DNA of 64,000 nucleotides from Toxorhynchites rutilus septentrionalis (taxonomy: Eukaryota > Arthropoda > Insecta > Diptera > Culicidae), in assembly GCF_029784135.1 (NCBI RefSeq), contig NC_073745.1, positions 57,057,705 to 57,121,704 of the forward strand. The letters are read 5' to 3'. The notes beneath the pieces are model-generated. The model saw only the letters and a list, made by a program, of their open reading frames with translations, searched no databases and was not told where the DNA came from. Positions 45,616-57,246 of the stretch are shown here, in pieces; within the stretch, counting starts at the first letter, position 1, and the number at the start of each line of letters is the position of its first letter. The translations under genes were made by a program, and so were the position numbers.

Positions 45616-46479
45616 AGGCTGATTTAGACGATGCCAGTCAGCGCTCTAGTTTAAGTATCCAGTGAACAGAGAACAGACACTCTGTTCAAGTTACTTGTAC
45701 CAGTATCGAACAAGTCTCGCGTAACTTTTGAAAAGGTCCTATGTAACAAATGTAAACAAATCGAGTTAATGGATGCACGCTATTAGTTTTCAATCATTGA
45801 ATGTATTACAAAAACAATCGTTCACGTATCTATCTTCTTCATCTTTTTGTCGCCGATACAAAAAATATCCAATGTACAGATTCGAATTTTAAGCACCCGG
45901 CTGTTACTTCGGACGCCACTTTCCTCCGACGGCCGAAACGTCCGAAGTAACAAAGCAGTCAAAACAACTAGCAGTCCCACTTCGGTCGTTTTGGAATTTG
46001 TTTCTTACAGGTGTTGTTATCGATTTCAGTGCAATTCAACGAGTGATAACAGTAATAATCAGTCTTTAGAACGAAATGCTGATACTTGGATTGTTGTTTA
46101 TTAGTTAGTTTCAAATTTTTATAGTGCAACGTAATATGTCCAATGTGCAAACGCGGGCAGTCAAAACGTCCATTGTAACATTTTTCGCTCCGAGGCTTCA
46201 ACCTTAATCTCAAATCACGGAACAATAGTTACGATTGGTTTTACGAAGTTATTCTTGACAGCTAGTGGTGAAAACAGTGATGAAGATTGATAGCTTTTAA
46301 GACAATTCGCGAAATAATGTTCGGGTCTTCAACTACGTTTTTCTCGAGTTGGCGAAAATGTTACATTGGACCATTTCAAAAGTTACGCGAGAATTGGCCT
46401 CTAACTTGAACAGAGTGTCTGTTCTCTATTCACTTGATACTTCAACTAGCGCGCTGACTGGCATCGTCTAAATCAGCCT
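45616..46479. mobile_element. AGGCTG MITE, copy 2, interrupted
   Basis: Termini AGGCTGATTTAGACGATGCC and complement as at 2058-2245, with TAA at 45613-45615 and 46480-46482. A 678-bp insertion (45715-46392) sits in its loop; without it the MITE would be about 186 bp, as in copy 1. Confidence 0.9.
45715..46392. mobile_element. CGTAACTTTTGAAAAGGTCC-family TIR element, 678 bp
   Basis: Ends TCTCGCGTAACTTTTGAAAA and complement. The interior matches 17355-17887 plus 19365-19514 in inverted order. Inserted in the loop of the AGGCTG MITE. No coding capacity; the 85-codon frames on both strands are shadows of the repeat. Confidence 0.88.
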
Positions 46480-46789
46480 TAAGTATCTTGCGGACCATTG
46501 CAGGTCACTAGACAAAGCTTTATCTGGTATGACTCTCAAAGATTCACGCCAGACGCCGTTGTATTTTGCGGAAGCCAACAACCTTCTGCACGAATACAAC
46601 CAAGTTGCAAAACTGGCAGGAAGAGATTGGGATTCTAGCTTCATGAGGAACCATCGTCTGTCTCTTCGAACCCCACAACAGCACAACGAAGCAACAGCGC
46701 TCCAAGGCAAAGCGTCGGAATCCTCAGTACCGAAAGATAAAAATAAACAATTGCTTAAAAATAATTCAAAATGAATTTCAGATGAAAAA

Positions 46790-48030
46790 TGTTTTTATTT
46801 TCACCATGCATTTGCGAGTATAGATTACGTACATAAAGGGCCTGATCACGAACGTAATTGTGTACAACCTTATTACGGTTGTCACCGTGTGTGTAGAATC
46901 CAGAAGAGTTCATCCGTCGTGACAACTTTGTTATTATGAATATCACGATACTGTCATGTCACGGAGAAAAACCGGTATATTTGTCACTTGTGTTTTAGAT
47001 GGTGAAAGCTAGTCACGCGGAATGGAGTAAGTTTCATTTCGTATTTATTTAGCTGTTTTGCTAACATTTTGAATATTGTCTTGTCTTGTTTAAGGAACAA
47101 AATATAAACAAACAGCAATTTACGTGCCTGGTGGCCTTTTTAGAACGAAATTCTGACGTATCCAGAGGACGTAAATTTGTTTATTTGGATTCCGTAAATG
47201 CGCTATGGGATGTAATTAAGGATTAAAAATGTAGCTCCCGTAGGCCCATTGAACATGGCGAAGGTCTACTTCCGATTGTCCTGAATGAACAGAATTTTTA
47301 TGTTTCTATTTTTTAGTATTAGACTAAGAGAGAGTTGCAATACCATAAAATGGCAATGGTGGCCACTGGCCCAAATACGATCATTATGATTGATTATGTA
47401 TAATATTGATTTGTTGATATTTTGAATATAAAATAATAACTGTAAAGGTTTTCCCACATTGCAGAGTTAGTTTTTGTAATTCAAACATTCACAATTGGTG
47501 GACCAGACCAGAATCAGGACGATAGTTATAACTTTTTACATTATATATATTTTCAACGGTATTGTTTTGAAGACCTACTTTGAATGAAAGAATATTAAAA
47601 AAGTGCTGACCAGTTTCTGTTTAAATAATTAAATCAAACCTTATGTCCCGTGTATCAAATTGCACGAGAATGGGAGGGATAAGAGGATTAAACTTCATAA
47701 TCCCATATGGGAATAGCTCAGATTATACTGATCGTGTGGTGGATAAATTCGGGTTTGTTCTGAGATATAGAAGATATTTTTATTCATCAGAATTGTAGAA
47801 ACGGTTAATAAAAAATGACTCTAAATATTTCTCACTATTGAAACGAGTAAGACAGGGCTAAGTACAAGAGTATGCGAGATTTCGATTATTAAACATAATA
47901 GTCATGTTTTATCTCTAGCGTAAAATTACATTCCTATATGATCAACAACAACATTATTCCCGAGCAACCAAGTATTCCACCTCATCTTTGAGCCAGCATT
48001 TGATTCAGCAAACTAATCATCGTTGTCACA
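46790..48030. other. Left arm of the inverted duplication, non-coding
   Basis: No genes. 47200-47690 is extra compared with the right arm, so it is an insertion there or a deletion in the other arm. Confidence 0.5.
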
Positions 48031-48503
48031 AACAGTTGCGTGTAAAAATAAACTCCGTGAAGTGAAAGAGTTCATTCCCGTTTATAAGAGACATGTCAGT
48101 TGCATTATTTCGGGCGTTTGAACGTTGAGTAGGTAAAATAAATAAGTGTATGAGATAATATTCCATTTAATTGAACGTATATTTTAGATTGACAAGTTTG
48201 CGATTATACCTCGATGATTTCAATGCCAACTATTCGGACTCATTCCATGAATCATTTGCCTGGTGCGTTAGTTTGTTGAATCAAACGCTGGTTCAAAGAT
48301 GAGGAGGAATACTAAGTTGCTCTTGAATAATGTAATTGCTAAACATATGGGAATGTAATTTTATTTCCTCTTTCTATATACGATAAAGCATGACTCTCAT
48401 GAGTTTAATAATCGATATCTCGCATACTCTTGTACTCAGCTCTGTCTTACTCGTTTGAATAATGAGAAGTATTTAGTGTAGGTAAACGTTAAAATCATTT
48501 TTA

Positions 48504-48728
48504 AGAACTGTGATGGGGCTTACCCGTTCCTTATCGAAGGATTTTCCACCGGCGATAAACGACGGCCCAGAAGAAGCGTTGTAATGGTGGAATACACCGA
48601 CGCTGACTATCCGTTGGATCCGTTGACTCCAACGATGAGTTGCTCGGCCACTTGTTCACCGCAAGTTGTGCTTGATGCACTTCTGTTGCACTGGAAACCA
48701 CTGATTCCAGGAGGTTCGGTTCACTAAA
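48504..48728 (+). other. Unrecognised coding-like stretch near the centre of the inverted duplication
   Basis: One frame is open for about 74 codons to a TAA at 48726-48728: CDGAYPFLIEGFSTGDKRR, then VMVEYTDADYPLDPLTPTM and LLLHWKPLIPGG. It is GC-richer than its surroundings and looks protein-like. It has no upstream ATG before the internal Met and no partner exon. A gene or transposon fragment is possible. No family recognised. Confidence 0.35.
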
Positions 48729-49239
48729 ATTATTCTCCTAACCACTAAATTTCCGTCTAAGTTTTATTACACGACTGAACAATAAAACGAATCATGAGGA
48801 ACGACTTCACACTCCAATGATAAATTTCGCACTGACCTATTCTTCACAATAGTTTCCTATCCTAGCCTATATATACAGTGTCCACTACTAGTGGACATCG
48901 AACGGAATTGTTCTCTCTTCGCTTTATCTCTTAGATATAAATTCTAGGGTGATCCCTTTAGATCGGGTTCAATATTCATCATAGATTTAGATATAAATTT
49001 TAGGTAACTAAATTGATTAGAAAATAAGTTCAAATAGATTTAAGCGCATTTAGTATTAAGTTAAGATATTTTGGTTAAGATAGATTAAGTAATTAATGCA
49101 TGACAATATTCATCAAACTGTTTCTACAATTTTGATGAATAATAATATCATCTATATCTCAGAATAAACCCGAATTTATTCATCTTATGATCAGTATAAT
49201 CTGAGCTACACCCAAATGGGATTCTGAAGTTTATCGAAT

Positions 49240-52200
49240 TCTAAAAAACAAATTTACGTCCTCTGGATACGTCAGGATTTCGTTCTAAAAATGACACTGA
49301 AGATAATGATGAGGAGTCGATAACCAATAATGAAAATGAAAATGTCATCAATATATCCGGGTAAAGGTGTAGGGTGCTAAGCAGTGCAGACTTCGATGAA
49401 GAAACAGAAAACACATTCCCGATAACCGGACCAGTTGTCGATGGTACTGTGTGGTCAAAATTTGACGAAACTGGTGTTTTTGGAAGGTTACCATCTACTT
49501 GTATTTTCAAGGGTGTGAAAGGGCCAACTGGTAACGCAAAAACGATCATTATGGTAGATGGTCTTATTTTGTTGAAAATAGATAACAATATTATCAAGCA
49601 TATAAAAAACGCACAAATGTAGACTGCTGAATTTCGAGGAATGATTGAACAACAGAATTATCTGTGCATTTATTGGGATTTTATATGCTTGTGGAGCTGG
49701 TAGAAGTTTGCTCTTTCTCTTTCTGGTTGTTCTTAACATGTCTATAAATATGTGGTCTGGCGTTGTCAAGTTGTGATATATATTTTTCGTATCTATTCGT
49801 CTAGTCGGTACCGTTCACCAGTGATGGTTCCAAACAGTTGGTGCTTCTAATAGTTAGTCTTGACACTTAACACTAAACCTACCACGAGGGGTCAAATGAC
49901 CCATTTTAGAAATTTACTTTTCTGTCCTTAGAGGCGAATGAACTTCAAAGTTTAAAGCCTCTTAAAAACAAAGAAAGAAAGAAAGAACTTTTCTGTTTCA
50001 GGCATGAATTCCATATAACTGAGAATCATGTTATTTGCATGTTATTCAAGAATCTTGAGCGAAAATTGTGTCTGAAAATAAATTCATGTTATAATGACGA
50101 GTTATTGGTAGAAGTACACTGTAGTCGTTTTTTTACGCGCATTTTGGAATTTACGCGGTTTTTGTTTACGCGGCACTTATTCCCCGCGTAAAAAGCGACT
50201 CCAGTGTGATAGGAAATTCATAGTAAAAGGAAATTGTAAAGGTTCAAAGAAAAGATCAATCAATGAAGAGTTCTACGATTGAATCCACGTCAGCTAGTCC
50301 ATTATAAAAATCACTGCGATTCAAAAAAGTTGATGTTATCTAGTTGATGTAATGTGGACTTCAGCTGAAACTTGACGTGAATATCACTGGCAAAGCTGCC
50401 AACATGACACACAAAACATCTTTGGTTTATTCCAATAGAAAAACCATTTCCGCCTCCTGACTTCAAATTTGTCATGAGAAAGAAAACATATTTCATCAAG
50501 ATTCATGCGTGCACAATTGCAATTTCGTCATGACAAAATACTAGAACAAGGATCTTGAATACCTGCGACAAACCAAAACTGATTCGAATCAAATCTATTC
50601 ATCATTTTTCACATCGACATTTCTATACAGCATTTCATCGAAAAAACTAGCAATGAAGAAAAAGCGGGTTGCAGGATAAATCGTTGTTTTAATATGCATC
50701 AGTTGATGAAAGTCTCGTTCTAATTGTCCTCATGTTTATGCAGAGAATTTCTGATTTAAGATTGGAATCTAACTCGTCCGCTTTCCTTATAGTCGAATTG
50801 TGAAGTCTCTCGATCGTGCCAACATATCCACATTACCTCCGGTACCAGTGTCTAATCATTGCACAAATGCTTGAAGATTGATTTAGAGCTGGATCAGATT
50901 GGCCTCAAATTTAGAATGTATGAATGCTCCAAACGAAAAGTTCTCTGTTGGTTCGGCGTTATACAAACAGTAAACTCAGTGTTAGTTCCCAAGGACCGAC
51001 AAGGGACTCGACGTGTTAATTAGAAAACAAATATGACTTTTTTTTTGGTAAACCAACGAACATCAGTGTAAAAGAAAAGAATCTCGTAATGAGGATTCAT
51101 GTCTTTGCACAGTGCCTTAAAAACATCAGAATTGATGTAGTCAACAGTTTTGTTGCATAAAATCAAATAGTTCCATTAATAATTCCGGCTGGATCTTACT
51201 GATAAATGCAAATCAATTAATCATTGATACAATGAACTCAATGAGATACATATAGAGGTAGAGCAGTAGGCGAAGTATATCTGTATTGTCAAGCAAAATA
51301 TCGTGTCGTCATTATTTGCACTCAACGTGGAATTCATATGGAAGAAACAAAACAATGTTGAAAGTACTCACGGTTGCATGATAATTTAAGCCTAAATTCA
51401 CATGAAATCATTCAACTGTTTGTTTTTAACAGATGACAATTGTATCGTGGCTTATTTCGATGTGGTAAAAAGGTCCAGAGAGCAGTCGTTTTCTTAGTTC
51501 TCGAAAGCAGTAACATTTTCGGTGAAATTTTGATTAAGTGGCGATCATTCTCTCACATCATACACACCGACACTGAGAACCTTCGAAACATCAACTTCAT
51601 AACGTTAATATAAAGAAGCTTCGTTTGTTTGTATGAACGTGGGGGAGTGAACATGGCACATGGAAATATCACTTTTATCCGTCTTTTTCGACGTAATTTC
51701 ACAAATATTCACTGCACGCTATCACAATAGCCTCATATTCAGCGAGAACTCTAATAAAATGTACGTTTTTAATTGATAAATTACGCCCTGAAAATAGCAT
51801 TTTCACATGGATGCGGTGGGCAATCAAAGATAAACACCGCGTCTGACGTCACTATTTGAGAAATAGTTATGGCAGCGCATGCTATGTCGCTCGAAACTCT
51901 ACCATCTTCATTACCTTTTTTCCAGTACATTGCAATGAACTCATTAACCTTTTTCCGAAATCTGGGGCAAATCAGTACAACTCCCAGAATTTTTTTTTCC
52001 CAAAGTAAGCCACTACATAGAGTTAAATTATAAATTAGGGTATGTTCTGTTTTTGTCGAAATTTTTTCTTCAACGTCTTTGGAAAGATTGGATTGATCAG
52101 ATTGACGACTGATTGGTCGTTTTTCTTCCTGTTGAATGTATATCTTTGGGTTTTCAGTGGTCAACATTCAACAATTTGAAACACAGCACTAAGTTAACTT

Positions 52201-52320
52201 GAATCTCCCGAAGAAAAGTTCAACATAGAAGATTTCATGTATGATGGAGAATATGCCGATTTGAATAGGCCATGAAAAATACAAATTATAGAAATAAAAC
52301 AAAATAAATTCATGTTAATA
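49240..52320. other. Right arm of the inverted duplication, mostly unrecognised
   Basis: 49374-49622 has an 82-codon frame (MLSSADFDEETENTFPITG start) without domains. 49990-50310 is a fragment of the 40109-42109 family carrying a small MITE. 51781-52167 (minus) is a 128-codon frame without recognised family, downstream of twin gene B; I do not call it a gene. No other feature. Confidence 0.45.
50117..50206. mobile_element. 90-bp palindromic MITE (CACTGTAGTCG ends)
   Basis: Left end CACTGTAGTCGTTTTTTTAC, right end the complement of CACTGGAGTCGCTTTTTACG; TA on the left and TG on the right. The related sequence at 41175-41195 lacks it, giving the empty site. Nearly the whole element is inverted repeat. 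Confidence 0.82.
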
Positions 52321-52390
52321 AGATTTATTTTCTAATATTCGTACTTTTGCCATTTACTTAGTTTCAATCACTCACACAACCTGCTTCATC

Positions 52391-52956
52391 TTAGAATTGA
52401 CTTTTACGACCGAACTTGGCATGTCGTTTAACCAAATTCTCAGTCACCGAAAGCGGGGGAAGATATTCATTCTGAACTGGCAGAGGTTGTTCTTCCTTCA
52501 CACTTGGCAGCTCCACCACGACGACATCTTCCGTAACAACTTCTGGTTCTGCGGGAGCTACGTAGTCCAGTTGAATCTTTGGCGTTTGGTACTCATAGGG
52601 AGCCTGGTAGTCTGGGTGGGATGCGGTCAGTTGAACGGAATCGGTTTCAACCAGAGCTAACGGGAGAGCTTCCACAGCTTCGACAACTTCAACAGCTTGG
52701 TTTAGTAGCACTACAGGGGAAGCAGGTTCCGGTTCTTCAACCAAAGCTTCTCCACATTTCGGATCCTGACCCGGAGTCTCTTCCGGTAGTGTGGCGTCAA
52801 GTTTAATTGGTTCAGCCAGCAGCTCCGGCTTGTTCAGCAGCTCGCTCACGTCGGCAAAAGCTAGAAAAGCCAATCGTCAATCATATTTTCAACATAATTA
52901 GAAAAATATAACTTACCAGAGCAGAAGCACAAGAAAACGAGGGCAACGGTTTTCAT
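52391..52956 (-). CDS. Secreted, probably cuticular, low-complexity protein (twin gene B)
   Basis: Minus strand, exons 52956-52917 and 52860-52391, intron 56 bp, phase 1; 169 aa. Signal peptide MKTVALVFLCFCSAFA, then sequence closely similar to twin gene A: KCGEALVEEPEPASPVVLLN, APYEYQTPKIQLDYVAPAEP, QNEYLPPLSV and the end VKRHAKFGRK. It is 15 residues shorter, mainly in the region after the signal peptide. It lies convergent to gene A, 7.8 kb away, as the mirror arm of the duplication. Same intron position and promoter architecture. Poly(A) signal AATAAA on - at 52324-52329. Cuticular role is tentative. Confidence 0.85.
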
Positions 52957-53008
52957 CTTGCTGAGTTGAATGATAATCGCAATACTTTCTGAATGAATGA
53001 GAGTTTCT

Positions 53009-53045
53009 AACTGATTCAATATCTTGGCAATCCACCATATTTATA
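53009..53045 (-). promoter_or_regulatory. Core promoter of twin gene B
   Basis: On the minus strand TATAAATA (53045-53038) and TCAGTT (53014-53009), with the same flanking TTCACTATAAATAT as gene A. Confidence 0.8.
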
Positions 53046-53165
53046 GTGAAGTAGTTTCGGAATCATTACTTTCGAGAATAAATTTCAGGGACGAATGGAG
53101 ATTAGCAAATATGAGAATAAAATCAAATTAAATAGGATCACAGACTAGGTGAAGCGCGCAGTCGT

Positions 53166-53192
53166 GGTCGAATTAAAAGCCATTTGCATTTG
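53166..53192 (-). promoter_or_regulatory. Conserved upstream element of twin gene B
   Basis: Identical over 27 bp to 43723-43749. Weaker similarity continues upstream ('gactcatgagaag', 'ttggcaaag'), so the duplication included the regulatory region. Confidence 0.6.
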
Positions 53193-53239
53193 TTTGACTT
53201 GAATAAATCTTCTCATGAGTCTCGTGCAGATCTTTGCCA

Positions 53240-54280
53240 ATCTTGGGGGTAAACCTAAGCAAACATTACTGTCGCGTGTATGGTTGCGTCATCTCGGTAT
53301 GAGAATTGTTCCTTCTCGGTGTTCTCGCCGGCACATTTCGTTGAGAGAGATGGTTGATAAATTTCAGAGACTTGGTTATGAAAAGCTTGAAAGAAATATA
53401 TACTATGGTATCGAGTATGTTAAAACTGAATTATGAAATCCCAGGAAATATAATGTTGAGATGCAGTCTCAGATGCAGTTTGAATCTGAGACGTAGTTCA
53501 ATGCAGAATTTTATATGGTTATACAGCCATTCCATGCCAAACCGATATATTGGTTGACATATTTCCTTAAAAATTGGTAGTTTTGTTCCTTTTCGCAAAA
53601 CATTAGACCTGTATTTTTTTACTTGTTCATTAGGGTGCCCATTTCCACTTTAGGGTTGTTCGAAAAATCAATTTTACCCATTTTTCCCAAAAATAACTTC
53701 CCAAAATTCCAAAATTTATAACTTTTGGAATACTTGATTGATACAGATGATCGATATATCGAATTAAAGCGAATGGAAAAATATTTCACTTGCTTGGAAA
53801 CGCGATTTGTTGTAAGGAATTTACACTTGTTCGATACAACTGCCGTGTTAAATAATACGTTATTTTCAATAAGTAGCATCGACTTCGAAGCTACAATATT
53901 CTGATATATGAACATTTGTTAATCTAAAAATTGAATCCACTATTTTAACCCTATTTAACCCTCTGTCCTCGCGGCATTGACTTGAGGGGTTCTCTATTGT
54001 GCGATAGCTTTATATCATTGTCCACTGAGAATCTGTATGGAAGAAATCATATTGCGGGGGTGCAATGACATATGAAAAAGGTTAATCAAAACAAAGATAG
54101 TTAATCGCACTTCCATAGAAAAATGTTATTAAAACCCTTTCTCTTCATTTTAACTATGAGCTCTCTTTGTAATATCCATCATAAAACAGAGGCACCCAAA
54201 GTATCAATATTTTGGCACGTAATCTGACCATTTGTGCAGTGTTCCGAGTCGTATTACCAGTCTTGTTGATCTTCCACTTA
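53240..54280. other. Intergenic, no feature recognised
   Basis: AT-rich, short frames only, no TIR pair or RNA gene seen. Confidence 0.45.
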
Positions 54281-54283
54281 ATA

Positions 54284-54475
54284 CAGGCAAACCTGTTTTT
54301 ATGCGATCCTTTTTCGTGCGATTCCTCATTTGCGCGAACCTTTTTGTGCAATTTTATTATTTTTATTATTGATTTATGCTATTCAAGTTAAAATTTGAAA
54401 GTAAAATCGCACAAAAAGGTTCGCATAAATGAAGAATTGCAAGAAAAACTGGTCGCAGAAAAACAGGTGTGCCTG
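54284..54475. mobile_element. 192-bp MITE (CAGGCAAACCTGTTTTT ends)
   Basis: Left end CAGGCAAACCTGTTTTTATG, right end the complement of CAGGCACACCTGTTTTTCTG, with further inverted matches ('tgcgcgaacctttttgtgc' against 'gcacaaaaaggttcgca'). TA precedes it (54282-54283); TG follows, probably a mutated TA. Confidence 0.82.
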
Positions 54476-54479
54476 TGAT

Positions 54480-55600
54480 TGGTTATTTTTTTCTTCTATT
54501 GAACGAAATTGAGAGCGATTGGGTGCGTTTAGATTTAGAACCATTTTGGACGAGAGACCCCTTTTCCAGAATGAAGTGATACCATCGACCACTTCAACCA
54601 AATTTTTTCACAACTTTTACCTTTATTTCAATGAGTTGAATGACATCATTTTCTCATCAATGAATAAACAGAAAATTCAGTGAAAATCAAATGTAATTAA
54701 TAATAATTAATACAATACAACAATACTTTCTTCTAAAATATTAGTCATTCTTATAACAAACTGGCTCTGGTAACACAACTTATACAGTATCTAGATAGTT
54801 GAAAAAAAACTTGTGTTAATTGACAGAGGTGAATTTTAAAATCGCGTTGACTTCCAAAGTCAGTGTTCCTTTAAGGATTGGGGGATATTTAGAAAGAGAT
54901 CGATCTTCATGGATCGTTTTTTTAAACGGCGCAATGATCGATTCACTGATTAAATCGATACCATCGTTCGAATGCCGAATTTCCCAATTATTTGCTTGTT
55001 CTATATTAATATTGTCTTTTCTATAAACATTTCACATTTATTTTCGAACATCAAAAGAATTTCAGTTTGATTCTCGAAATAAAAAAATAGGTGGGTTATA
55101 TCTATGATATAACCGCAAGGTTGACGTGGGACTACCTTAGCTTAGCAATCATTTGTTTGTATTGATTAAATTTTTGATTGAATGAAACAATTTCCGAATT
55201 CAATTGAATTCAATCTATTAGCTTTGTGAGTAAAAAGATTGTATAATGCAAAGTAAGGTCAATTCATGCGTTGTGATAGATTATATTTGTCGTTATAAGT
55301 AAATTTAATGACAATCCTTTTACGTTTGGTATGATGCCTAGGACAAAATATATGTACGGAAGAATTATCAAACGTTTATTTTATTTTACATTTCCCTCAG
55401 AAGTTTGCATCTCTCAAGTTTGATGAACTTAAGGCACTCAGTTTCGATTGCATATTGTTTAATGAAGCAAATGGCAAATGGTTATCAATATTTTGCCTAA
55501 TCATCAAATGGTATGCGTAGAAATTCAGTGGGCAGAAGATATGAAGACATCTTCAATGCAATTTTGAATAACCGAACCAAAGCGTTGTGTTCGTACCCGC
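54480..55600. other. Intergenic with a fragment of the GACGTAGG element
   Basis: 55090-55140 ('gtgggttatatctatgatat', 'gacgtgggactac') is a decayed terminus of the element at 17888. Otherwise nothing. Confidence 0.5.
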
Positions 55601-56110
55601 TTTTGTAATTCGTGCTAGGAAAACATTTTTCGGAGTGCAAAAAAACATGCGGGTGCCGAAGTATCCTCGACTTGCATGAATCAACAACTTTAACTTCTTC
55701 TGACTTCTCCTGATGATTTAAACTTGAAAGTTCATTCACCTCTAGGGTCTGCACGATTTTACCAGGTTCCTAAGTTTAGGATACCGTGTTAAGGAACTAT
55801 ATTCTAGTCTGCAGAAAGACATGCGAGTACAAAAGTACTCGCAGTTTGCATGTATTTGTAAAGCCGATTTCTCCAGACACCTTGGTTTAGAAGACTGTAT
55901 TAGGTAAACACATTTCAGTCGGAATAATACCCCCAACTTGCCTGTATTTGCAATGCCAATTTCCCAACACTCCTTGGATTTGAAGTCTGTGTTAGGGAAA
56001 CACATTACAGTCGAAACAAAAATACCCATGACTTTCATGTATTTGCAATGCCGATTTCTCCAAGGCTGCTTGGATTTGATGGATGCGTTGGGGAAACCGT
56101 AAATCAGGAA
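55600..56110. repeat. Degenerate tandem repeat, about 92-bp period
   Basis: The unit word 'tgtatttgcaatgccgattt' or a close variant occurs near 55857, 55945 and 56038, with matching 'cttggatttgaagtctg' and 'gaaacacatttcagtcg' segments; an older unit is near 55610-55680. The minus-strand open frames here are repeat translation, not genes. Confidence 0.75.
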
Positions 56111-56167
56111 ACCGTATTTCATTTTTTACAGCATGTTCAGTATTTAGGTTTTCATTTTACCCCCCAT

Positions 56168-57090
56168 ATGGGGTAAATGATCTTGGTCCAATTTGGGGTG
56201 TTTTTACGCAACTAGTAAATGCAAATCGATTTTTCTTCATGAAAATCACACATAATCGATACGAGTTTGGGTTTGTTGAAAAGCCCAAGTCTCTAGTTGC
56301 TAATACTACCATAAGGTGTTGAAATTATTCAAATTTTTATGTTTTTAACGATTTTCCTTAAAGAAGAATTATGATCATGGTTTGACCACCTCTGATCATG
56401 GTTTGCCCAAAAAAATGATCATGGTTGGTCCGGTTTTAGAAATCTCCATTTTTGAATGAAAACATTCGAATTCACAATTAGATGTTGCATTTATCATTGC
56501 TCGAGTTTACTGTCATCATATTGATTCATTCATAATTTAGACTTTCTTCAGAATATGTCTTTTTCTTGGGCATTTTAGAAGTGTTCACCTCAAACAATCA
56601 ATACAGAAAAACCATACTTCTGTTATGCGCGAAGCACACCATAAACAAACATTAAGAAACTGCAGCGCGGTTGCCATAGAAATCATGTGGACAAACAACA
56701 TTATTGAATTGGACAACTCATGATCAGAATTCAGTTCATCAAAATGCGTTAATTTAATGGTTTAGCTATGTAAATCCGATACAAATGGTGAGCAAGCATG
56801 ATGTTTACAATATTTATAAGTGTTGTAATCCAGAAAAGGTCTGAATACGTGCCAAATAATCATCTGGTGATCGATTAAAAGCTCGAATGAGGGGCGAATT
56901 GACACAAATAGAAGGTGTATTTTATAATCCTTTAAAACATGTGATTTCGTAAAAATATACTATCAAACTACTATAAATCATGTAAAAGGCAATTTCATTT
57001 ATATGTTTCGAAACATTCGAAGGCCTTATTTGACACAGGAGCGCTGAATTAGAGCATTCAAAAAAGTGGGCAAACCATGATCATATTTTC
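56168..57090. mobile_element. Insert with repeated TGATCATGGTTTG motifs, class unknown
   Basis: Flanks 'gttttcattttacccccc' and 'gttagacgtagtcccacgtc' are contiguous (about 10437-10475) in another copy of the same repeat, so about 0.9 kb was inserted. The motif TGATCATGGTTTGNCC occurs at 56371, 56393 and (variant) 56417, and inverted at about 57066; a variant ATGATCTTGGTCC lies at the left end. No coding capacity. It could be a non-autonomous DNA element with transposase-binding repeats. Confidence 0.5.
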
Positions 57091-57246
57091 GAGTTAGACG
57101 TAGTCCCACGTCAAAACCACAATACATTTTCCAGGACATTTATCTTGAACCGTCATGGAATTATTTAATTACATAAATTAATTGAAAATTATAAGTAGAA
57201 ATTCAACAACTGATATTCATCCAGAACTCCGCTGACAAGATTCCCG

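Larger units (their letters stand above)
45393..46771 (+). pseudogene. Pogo/jerky-like transposase remnant (psq HTH + CENP-B-type HTH), split by a MITE
   Basis: 45393-45512 encodes 39 residues with KGRIAADLGIFESALRKRR, a psq-type HTH. Coding resumes near 45598 (FTSEQS) and continues across the MITE at 45616-46479. It then reads KYLADHCRSLDKALSGMTLK, LYFAEANN and KLAGRDWDSSFMRNHRLSLR, the CENP-B/Tc5-type HTH that precedes the DDE domain in pogo-like transposases. The frame is continuous across the MITE once one TAA copy is removed. The DDE domain is absent; the frame ends at 46771. A domesticated origin cannot be excluded. Confidence 0.75.
43650..53230. repeat. Large inverted duplication with twin genes
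   Basis: Left arm about 43650-48030, right arm about 48255-53230, spacer about 220 bp. Matches in inverted order: 43723-43749 with 53166-53192; the genes 43964-44579 and 52391-52956; 47150-47200 with 49240-49300 ('gacgtatccagaggacgtaa'); 47690-47815 with 49090-49225; 47840-48030 with 48255-48480. Distances differ because of insertions in each arm and the arms are clearly diverged, so the event is old. Confidence 0.85.

Noticed and set aside
48879..48897. Short palindrome TGTCCACTACTAGTGGACA as a duplication breakpoint
   Set aside because: Lies about 700 bp from the centre of the inverted duplication and is short enough to occur by chance.
51781..52167. 128-codon minus-strand frame downstream of twin gene B
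   Set aside because: No family, no promoter and no counterpart recognised in the mirror arm. Cannot be supported as a gene.
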